25,507 nt of DNA from Plakobranchus ocellatus. Taxonomy: Eukaryota; Mollusca; Gastropoda; Plakobranchidae. The first letter of the stretch is position 1. Every line of letters starts with the position of its first letter. The DNA is taken from contig BLXT01002298.1 of the NCBI GenBank assembly GCA_019648995.1, positions 997,664 through 1,023,170 on the forward strand, given 5' to 3'. The notes beneath the pieces were generated by a model. It ran no database searches. It was not told where the DNA came from and saw only the letters and a program-made list of their open reading frames with translations. A program made the position numbers and the translations under genes. This document shows positions 22,701 through 25,507 of this stretch, in pieces.

Positions 22701-24122
22701 TTGATATCTCTGATAAAAACACAAATCTCGTAAGTTTTGGGCATGAGTAATTAATTCCTAAAGCACTCCTTCAAACCATGACCCATCTCTCCCGTTCTCG
22801 CGTTGAGCCTCAAGTCCCCATTGTTACACTGAGCAAGCCTATCACACCTTTACTGGCAATGGGCTATGGTGTACCGTAATTTCTATGTAGCCGTAAGAGT
22901 AAGCCACTTGATTTTAGACCAACCACATCCTTCTCGAGACAGTTCAGACAAAAACACCAACTGGGATCTTACCCGACCTCTGGCTGTGGAGCCAAAAATA
23001 TTGGTGTGATTCTCCGTCTCCCGTCTGCTGTTCGAGTCTCAATCTGTTTGTCTGTAGGCTGAGAAACACAAGTATTAGTCCATTAGTGTGCAAAGCATGA
23101 CATAAACAATTACAGCTATCACAAACCATAATTAATGACACACATACAGATTGGACTCCAGCCTCCCTTATTGGTTGCTGTTACACCTTTCCTGAGAGTT
23201 TTCGGAAAGAGTTTCCATCTGCAAAAGATTAAACTTTTCAGCATCAAGTAGCTATGGCTTGGAATAAAATGTAAAATTTAGCGTTGCCTTTCAAATTTTA
23301 TACCAATGGACAGATAATCCTTCTAATCATTCTAAGTGCCTGACAGAGTAATAATCAAATTTTATATCCAGATGAAAATTATACAAAAGACAGGAACTGA
23401 ACGTTAGCTAAACGTGGTGCAACATTAATCATTAACTACTGTATCAAAGATCTATTGGGTTGCAGAAAATAAACAAAAATTACCAGAGATAACACAGTGA
23501 TTTCCATGGACGTATCAGGAGAGATGCTTTAGTTGATTATGGGAAACTTGGCAGACCTGGTGCAAGGCTACAAAAACTATGCAGGCCTACTTGGCCAACA
23601 CAACTACTGAAAAAAACTTAATGATGAGCTTTTGATCAGTACTGCAGTTTTGCAAGGCATAGTTTTTCCCATTACACCTAAAGCAAAATGTTGGCAGGCA
23701 TTGTTTCTCTTTACTCATGAATGCATCTTTTGTCTCCACAAGTCTGACATAACTGAAATGCTGCAACAACGGTAATCTTGATTCCTCAAAAATCATTACG
23801 AGATATAAAGTGGAAATATCATTTTCGATAGCATATCTAATATTTATACACAGCAAAGCTGAGGTGAAATAGTGACAAACAAGTAACTTCAGTTCTAATC
23901 TCTTACTTTGAAAGGGGTGTTATCTCCACTGGCCGACATGTGGCTGGTTGACGACATGTTACTCTGCTTGTTTGGGGTCAAAAGGTTACAGGTGTTTGAC
24001 TCATTCTTCTTCTGCTGTTGCTGCTGCAGATTCAACATGGCTGCAGATTCGATGATTTGGCTTTTCTTCGTGGCTGCATCGTGCAGAACATTTTTGCCGT
24101 AGGTTGACTCAAACATGTTCAT
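4589..24122 (-). CDS. HIRA: HIRA histone chaperone, 3' portion, 15 exons (N-terminus outside window)
   Basis: HIRA deposits histone H3.3 outside S phase in the nucleus, working with ubinuclein, CABIN1 and ASF1. The spliced reading is join(23907..24122, 22973..23058, 21470..21710, 20862..20929, 20332..20547, 12557..12758, 12038..12118, 10851..11017, 10318..10479, 9472..9530, 8246..8348, 7684..7797, 6356..6519, 5630..5721, 4589..4714) on the minus strand. It is in phase across all 14 introns and gives 698 residues. In order it shows STYGK after the WD40 propeller (residues 6-10 of the partial protein), polyQ (33-37), the B domain with TRTADGRRRITP (about 80-91), a low-complexity basic linker (102-276), GRPSK (281-285) and the Hira C-terminal domain (about 371-698). 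Human HIRA (1017 aa) has the same order, and its matching part is about 620 aa, so this linker is somewhat longer. No stop or frameshift is seen. The first exon here is internal. An extra phase-symmetric exon in the 7.6-kb intron cannot be excluded. Confidence 0.93.
4715..5629 (-). other. HIRA intron 14
   Basis: 915 bp, GT-AG. It holds a small TA/CA microsatellite (4743-4779) and the 32-bp minisatellite. Nothing else is supported. Confidence 0.85.
5214..5424. repeat. 32-bp minisatellite in HIRA intron 14, 6.6 copies
   Basis: Copies start at 5214, 5246, 5278, 5310, 5342, 5374 and 5406, exactly 32 bp apart, each starting GGAGGAGACAAAGTGGG with a few substitutions. The plus strand is purine-rich. 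It yields a Lys/Arg/Gly-rich open frame (5129-5437, plus) in which each copy reads differently because 32 is not a multiple of 3, so I do not call a gene. Confidence 0.95.
5630..5721 (-). CDS. HIRA: HIRA exon 14
   Basis: The acceptor is TCCGCACCAG and the donor ATCTTG|GTGAGC. Two bases complete a Gly codon and 30 codons end in phase 0. It reads EEKLREVCDDLLGPLHKS, against human EYRLREICKDLLGPVHYS. The LRE-x-C-x-DLLGP-x-H pattern is fully kept. Confidence 0.96.
5722..7683 (-). other. HIRA introns 13 and 12
   Basis: Introns at 5722-6355 and 6520-7683, separated by exon 13. AT-rich with poly-A and poly-T runs (for example 6783-6796 and 6860-6874). No RNA gene, mobile element or extra exon is seen. 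Confidence 0.8.
6356..6519 (-). CDS. HIRA: HIRA exon 13: conserved helical C-terminal block
   Basis: The acceptor is CAATGTCCAG and the donor GGGAAG|GTCAGT. It completes an Arg codon, gives 54 codons and leaves one base of a Gly codon. It reads ATLSHLEAQVASSLALRS, then SEFRFWLETYIRYLARE. Human HIRA has TTLAYLENQVAAALTLQS and HEYRHWLLVYARYLVNE. This is the strongest identity in the C-terminal region and first identified the gene. Confidence 0.96.
7684..7797 (-). CDS. HIRA: HIRA exon 12: Hira domain linker
   Basis: The acceptor is TTTGTGCAG and the donor TTCAG|GTTAGT. It completes the Trp codon, gives 37 codons and leaves AG of an Arg codon. It reads WVLACGGDDGLQVSS, then PSRSKPMGPLHSLQ. The human counterpart is WNLVSDKQDSLAQC through LPSQDAMLCSGPLAII. 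Conservation is modest, but phases match on both sides and G-P-L is shared. Confidence 0.88.
8246..8348 (-). CDS. HIRA: HIRA exon 11: Hira domain
   Basis: The acceptor is ATTCTCCAG and the donor GCTG|GTAAGG. Two bases complete a Gly codon, 33 codons follow, then TG of a split Trp. It reads SVENVILTPQGAPIVTLTS then YTFSTDIGCW, against human TVSQILLTQHGIPVMNLSD and YCFNPSLSTW. Another frame of the same bases gives a Cys/His-rich peptide that looks like a zinc finger but does not fit the splice phases. Confidence 0.94.
9472..9530 (-). CDS. HIRA: HIRA exon 10: 59-nt micro-exon
   Basis: Found by looking for the piece missing between exons 9 and 11. The acceptor is TCCTTACCAG and the donor ATGTCAG|GTAATC. 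It enters by completing TG|G (Trp) and leaves with one base of a Gly codon. It reads NCQTLKAEIKNESLSTFMS, aligning with human DVHRQVVVVKEESLHSILA. The ESL core and the phase match on both sides make the call firm despite the length. The residue after Trp is Asn, where human has Asp800. Confidence 0.9.
10318..10479 (-). CDS. HIRA: HIRA exon 9: Hira domain, GGRRLLP block
   Basis: The acceptor is TTGTTTTCAG and the donor GTCTG|GTGAGT. One base completes an Arg codon, then 53 codons follow. It reads ILACACVDGT, TVLTPGGRRLLPALAV, FKCTGHFLLTIT and GLLYVW. Human HIRA has VVCVACEKRM, SVFSTCGRRLLSPILL, LHCTGSYVMALT and ATLSVW. The final Trp codon is split TG|G by the intron and corresponds to human Trp799. 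Confidence 0.95.
10851..11017 (-). CDS. HIRA: HIRA exon 8: Hira domain core
   Basis: The acceptor is TTTTTTTCAG and the donor CTCCAG|GTTTGT (phase 2). It reads LVLEVENNID, then KLRCLRGQ, WEHFLMSKI and CALAGS. The human counterpart is MYIEVENEVT, KLSRLKCNREG, WETVLTSRI and TAAGS. The spacing of VEN, the Cys, W-E and AGS is kept. It belongs to the C-terminal region through which human HIRA binds CABIN1 and oligomerises. Confidence 0.95.
12038..12118 (-). CDS. HIRA: HIRA exon 7: entry to the C-terminal Hira domain
   Basis: 27 codons, phase 0 at both ends. It reads KDRHAVVLPG then MDLRLPELTI, aligning with human LSAPALALKLPIPS. The acceptor GTTGTGGCCAAG is weaker than the others; an alternative three bases inward would drop one Lys. 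Two donors keep the frame: CAAGTG|GTAGGT (preferred, better consensus) and CAA|GTGGTA (one residue shorter). Confidence 0.83.
12557..12758 (-). CDS. HIRA: HIRA exon 6: AT-hook-like GRPSK and Ala-rich segment
   Basis: The acceptor is TGTGGCAG; one base completes an Arg codon, then 67 codons end in phase 0 at GCTGTG|GTGAGC. It begins YTKRGRPSKS, matching KKKKGRPRKD of human HIRA, an AT-hook-like basic motif. It then becomes Ala-rich (AAMAAAAAEVV) and Thr/Pro/Ala-rich. It is GC-rich compared with its AT-rich surroundings, as expected for coding sequence here. Confidence 0.9.
13152..14460. mobile_element. Possible DNA-transposon-like insert with 12-bp terminal inverted repeats
   Basis: CAGACATGCCTA at 13152-13163 is repeated exactly, inverted, at 14449-14460 (TAGGCATGTCTG). 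The enclosed 1309 bp is CpG-rich compared with flanking intron, mainly from 13500 on: I count 38 CG in about 960 bp, against about 7 in the next 980 bp. Both ends carry CGGAA-type motifs (ATGCGGAAC, ATTCGGAAC on the left; TCCGGAATTTCCGGA on the right). No transposase is recognisable, and I see no target-site duplication. A non-autonomous element is plausible; a regulatory CpG island is the alternative. Confidence 0.4.
14021..14028. promoter_or_regulatory. Perfect CRE palindrome TGACGTCA
   Basis: The full 8-bp consensus bound by CREB/ATF-family bZIP factors, inside the CpG-dense segment. A textbook donor CAG|GTGAGT (14013-14021, plus) overlaps its first base. Function is not shown. Confidence 0.35.
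14461..15490. other. Intron 5 stretch without features
   Basis: Ordinary AT-rich intron with poly-T runs and a G8 run near 14499. Overlapping short open frames on the minus strand (14943-15183) show no family signature. Confidence 0.7.
15496..15548. repeat. AT dinucleotide microsatellite
   Basis: About 22 AT units followed by a short CA run (15541-15548). Confidence 0.95.
15831..16184. repeat. Five tandem copies of a 70-71-bp repeat
   Basis: Copies start ATTAACAACCATTTAAATTT at 15831, 15902, 15972, 16043 and 16114, nearly identical. Each carries the perfect palindrome TTGTGCACAA (the third differs slightly just before it) and ends in AAAGGTGTATTT. The high similarity suggests recent expansion. 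Confidence 0.95.
16543..16786. repeat. CT-rich microsatellite tract
   Basis: About 240 bp of almost uninterrupted CT dinucleotides on the plus strand, with small TTTCTC and CACTC breaks. Three overlapping Ser/Leu-rich open frames (16393-16971) arise only from this repeat and are not genes. Confidence 0.95.
16860..18485. other. Intron 5 stretch with homopolymers only
   Basis: Poly-A, poly-T and a G12 run (17086-17097), plus an AAG patch near 17321. No exon or RNA gene is supported. Confidence 0.7.
18490..18650. repeat. About 40-bp tandem repeat, 4 copies
   Basis: TTTGAAAT starts at 18493, 18532, 18573 and 18614, each followed by a TTCAAATTG-like stretch and GACCCCTGACTC. Spacing is 39-41 bp and copies differ moderately. 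Confidence 0.9.
18651..20050. other. Intron 5 stretch without supported features
   Basis: AT-rich intron. The plus-strand open frame 18901-19221 is Phe/Leu/Ile-rich and T-driven, with no family signature. Confidence 0.65.
20057..20077. repeat. GC hairpin CTGGGGG / CCCCCAG
   Basis: A seven-base perfect stem around TATGCCC, followed by GAAATTTTTTGA. A similar C-run plus AAGGAAATTTG lies at 21020-21039 in intron 3. It may be the edge of a dispersed repeat. Confidence 0.5.
20332..20547 (-). CDS. HIRA: HIRA exon 5: Lys/Ser-rich basic linker
   Basis: The acceptor is GTTTTTCAG and the donor TACAG|GTAGGA; it starts by completing an Arg codon and ends in phase 2. The sequence is strongly charged (EKAKNSEKSKTMGKDKSG, then KDKEKLKSRL and SLKRYR), consistent with a disordered, possibly nuclear-localising linker. 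Human HIRA has a comparable Lys/Arg-rich stretch before its KKKKGRPRK block. It is followed by the longest intron of the gene in this window (7573 bp). Confidence 0.88.
20548..21469 (-). other. HIRA introns 4 and 3
   Basis: Introns at 20548-20861 and 20930-21469. AT-rich, with poly-T runs, a C10 run (21020-21029) and a G-rich patch near 21190. No extra exon is seen. Confidence 0.8.
20862..20929 (-). CDS. HIRA: HIRA exon 4: short acidic/basic linker exon
   Basis: A 68-nt exon with acceptor GCTTGTCAG and donor CCCAG|GTAAGAG. It starts in phase 0 and ends in phase 2. It reads AQKAVNEKTP then EKEPMDVDPGPP, which resembles the KIEPMKAFDS area of human HIRA only loosely. The two flanking exons have exactly matching phases, and both splice sites are strong. 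It is too short to be found without the neighbouring frame. Confidence 0.83.
21470..21710 (-). CDS. HIRA: HIRA exon 3: Ser/Pro/Val-rich linker
   Basis: One base completes the glycine codon, then 80 codons follow and end in phase 0 at GGCCAG|GTAGGA. The acceptor is TTCTTTCCAG. The sequence is low-complexity linker (DVPLPFNSNS, PGMLSPNSGSKS, SMPSPPAQAG) with no recognised fold. It lies between the B domain and the C-terminal domain, where human HIRA is also Ser/Thr/Pro-rich and disordered. The evidence for coding is phase agreement, good splice sites and a full-length open frame rather than residue identity. Confidence 0.85.
22304..22316. repeat. SINE target-site duplication, left copy
   Basis: TAGATTTAACAGG, matching 22583-22595 at 12 of 13 positions. 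Confidence 0.8.
22317..22582 (+). mobile_element. tRNA-derived SINE with target-site duplication
   Basis: The head has an RNA polymerase III A box (TAGCTCACTGG, 22324-22334) and a perfect B box (GGTTCGAATCC, 22367-22377), 32 bp apart, as in tRNA genes. The acceptor stem does not close, so this is not a functional tRNA. A 200-bp non-tRNA body follows (with GGCGGCGATGAAAGC and CTCATAATGCTGTATAGC). It is flanked by TAGATTTAACAGG (22304-22316) and TAGATTTGACAGG (22583-22595), a 13-bp duplication with one mismatch. It is inserted opposite to HIRA transcription. I do not recall a named family. Confidence 0.85.
22583..22595. repeat. SINE target-site duplication, right copy
   Basis: TAGATTTGACAGG, matching 22304-22316 at 12 of 13 positions. 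Confidence 0.8.
22973..23058 (-). CDS. HIRA: HIRA exon 2: B domain (ASF1-binding)
   Basis: The acceptor is TTTCTCAG and the donor GG|GTAAGA (phase 2, splitting a glycine codon). It reads KQIETRTADGRRRITPIFLA, against KKQVETRTADGRRRITPLCI in human HIRA. This is the most conserved short block outside the propeller. In the human complex the RRRITP segment is the B-domain motif that binds ASF1. Every residue of TRTADGRRRITP is kept, so ASF1 binding is expected to be conserved. An internal AG at CCTACAG would break the phase, which fixes the chosen start. Confidence 0.95.
23059..23906 (-). other. HIRA intron 1 of window
   Basis: 848 bp, GT-AG, with no supported feature. The minus-strand open frame 23587-23856 has no family signature and no fitting splice phase. 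Confidence 0.8.
23907..24122 (-). CDS. HIRA: HIRA exon 1 of window: post-propeller segment with polyQ
   Basis: Codes 72 residues in phase 0 at both ends. The acceptor is TTTACACAG and the donor is AAA|GTAAGA. The FESTYGKNVL stretch aligns with the human sequence just after the WD40 repeats (HQSTYGKSLA). Q-x-x-I-E-S-A-A-M-L matches the human block ending in AVIENPEML. Five glutamines (24016-24030) sit where human HIRA also has a Q run. The rest is Asn/Ser/Thr-rich and poorly conserved. The exon opens with ATG, but it is preceded by a good acceptor and lies mid-protein by homology, so I do not take this ATG as the gene start. Confidence 0.9.
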
Positions 24123-25507
24123 CTGTGTAAATGATTTCAGGAGTTTTTGAAAGTTTAAAAAATTTGTTCTAAAAAGCTCACCCCTCTGGTTGCAATACCG
24201 CAGACTATGATCACGGCTTTGAATGATGTGTGTAAAAAAATGGCATGAAAAAATTCATATTAAAGGACACAACTGTCCAAATATATCGAGCAGTCTGATA
24301 CAGTTTTACTTTCCTTCAATTTTATATTCAAATTTATTTCAACTTTTTCTAGTTAAAGCTATCTTATATCGTGCCTCCTGAGGAAGGTGTATAAATCCCT
24401 GAAGATAAGGAGAACAATGGGATCAGATGTACAGAATGGAAAAAGAAAGGAATGCCAATTACCCAGGCTGTAGACTCCGGAATCAGATCTCAGTCTCAAA
24501 ACCATAGAGAGAAAAATACCCCATGATGTACACCTAGGACTAGATCTAACATAGACTCAATCTATCCAATCAGGCAATATTAACTCTAACTTTCTGTCCT
24601 CTATGTTTGTCACTGATAAATCATTGTATCTGGTTTTTCAAACTCGGTTTTGTGATTATTTATATTCAACAACAAATGGAGCATAGTTGCCTTTTCTTGG
24701 AACTGGACCAGGGACATCAGTCCCATCAACAACTTTTATCTGAAAGAGTCCTATGGAGGTGATATCTTTTCAGGTCTTAATTTACATGACCAACTCAAAG
24801 TGGTCTAGAGAAATTCCTACGCCTGCTGAATAAAAAACAATTGCAAGCAAATTACTGGCCTGACCCCCTCTCCACATATACAGCAAATCCTCTACAGTTA
24901 CATATTGCCATAAAACATGTCAATAATCTTGACTGAGAACCCTGATAGTTTTTATAACTGCGAAGATTGCAGGAATCCAGGTCACATGCTTATGTAGCCA
25001 TGTTCAAGATTTAGATCTACCAAGTCAACCCTTCTCATAGGCAATTACATTATTATGTCCAGCGCCATTTGATGGAAAGCCAATAAAGTACGAAACAACC
25101 AGAAAGACACCCTTGGATGCAGAGTGGTGGCTTCTGCATCCCTACCATCAGATTATTGCAAGCATGAATAAGCCACACTCTAAATCAGAGGAAGGGTCAC
25201 TCCTTTCCAGTTACTTCATTGTTTGCAAGTGAGCACTACATGCACCTCATCCCTATGCACTGACCACAAGCATCAATGATATAGAATCAGGCTCATGACC
25301 ACAAGAACATATAGCACCCTGACATATCAACAACGTAGATGTTACCCAGTTCCCTTAGACAGCATGTCGAATAAACGTTATGTAAAGCAAATCGAACATC
25401 TGGTTCGAATCAATAATAATTTTAAAATATTGTTCAATGCAATTTAGATAGTTAAAGAGTACACATCCCTTGTTGATATCGGATCGATCCAGAGGATAAA
25501 ATGAGAG
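24123..25507 (-). other. Upstream HIRA intron, incomplete
   Basis: Ends at the acceptor of the first exon in the window. I looked on the minus strand for the last WD40 exon (a block like the human LVCSMDGSVAFLDFS segment) and did not find it. The WD40 exons should lie to the right of the window. Confidence 0.65.

Larger units (their letters stand above)
21711..22972 (-). other. HIRA intron 2
   Basis: 1262 bp, GT-AG. Poly-T-rich on its right-hand (3' in the gene) side and host to the SINE. Otherwise empty. Confidence 0.8.

Noticed and set aside
23907..24122. Reading the ATG at the start of this exon as the gene's start codon
   Set aside because: A good acceptor precedes it and homology places it after the WD40 propeller, so it is an internal exon.
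25411..25421. B-box-like GGTTCGAAT at the right end, suggesting a second SINE or tRNA
   Set aside because: No A box at a suitable distance upstream and no tRNA-like fold. The match is probably chance.
1..25507. CRISPR array, operon or prokaryotic system
   Set aside because: The tandem repeats lack unique spacers of constant length, and the spliced gene and SINE show that this is animal DNA.

Overview
The window is animal nuclear DNA: AT-rich, full of microsatellites and minisatellites, with one spliced gene. Frequent tagatctag-type sequence, a mollusc-like tRNA-derived SINE and the overall texture suggest a mollusc, perhaps a gastropod; that is an impression, not proof.

The main content is the 3' two thirds of HIRA, the H3.3 histone chaperone, on the minus strand. 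I rebuilt 15 coding exons from 24122 down to the stop codon at 4589-4591. All junctions are GT-AG, all phases agree, and the exons sum to 2097 nt (698 residues plus stop). The reading covers the segment after the WD40 propeller (STYGK), the ASF1-binding B domain (GRRRITP), a Ser/Pro/Lys-rich linker with a short polyQ, an AT-hook-like GRPSK block, and the complete C-terminal Hira domain. The N-terminal WD40 exons must lie beyond position 25507.

Layout, left to right. 1-560: AAC-rich simple repeats, a CA/TG inverted microsatellite, a poly-G run ending in an N. 626-1264: a composite tandem repeat joined in frame, across one TAG, to an unrecognised minus-strand open frame. 2371-2505: a weak plus-strand exon candidate. 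2680-2950: a decayed short tandem repeat. 4352-4596: a 38-bp minisatellite whose last copy contains the HIRA stop codon. 4589-12758: HIRA exons 15 to 6 with small introns. 12759-20331: a 7.6-kb intron holding a CpG-dense segment bounded by 12-bp inverted repeats, a TA microsatellite, five 71-bp repeats, a long CT tract and a 40-bp repeat. 20332-24122: HIRA exons 5 to 1, with a SINE flanked by a 13-bp target duplication in intron 2. 24123-25507: intron with no exon that I can see.

No new multi-gene system is visible. The points most worth a second look are the CpG-dense inverted-repeat-bounded insert in intron 5, the minisatellite fused to the HIRA stop codon, the Trp-Asn in place of the Trp-Asp pair tied to human HIRA trimerisation, and the in-frame composite repeat at the left end.
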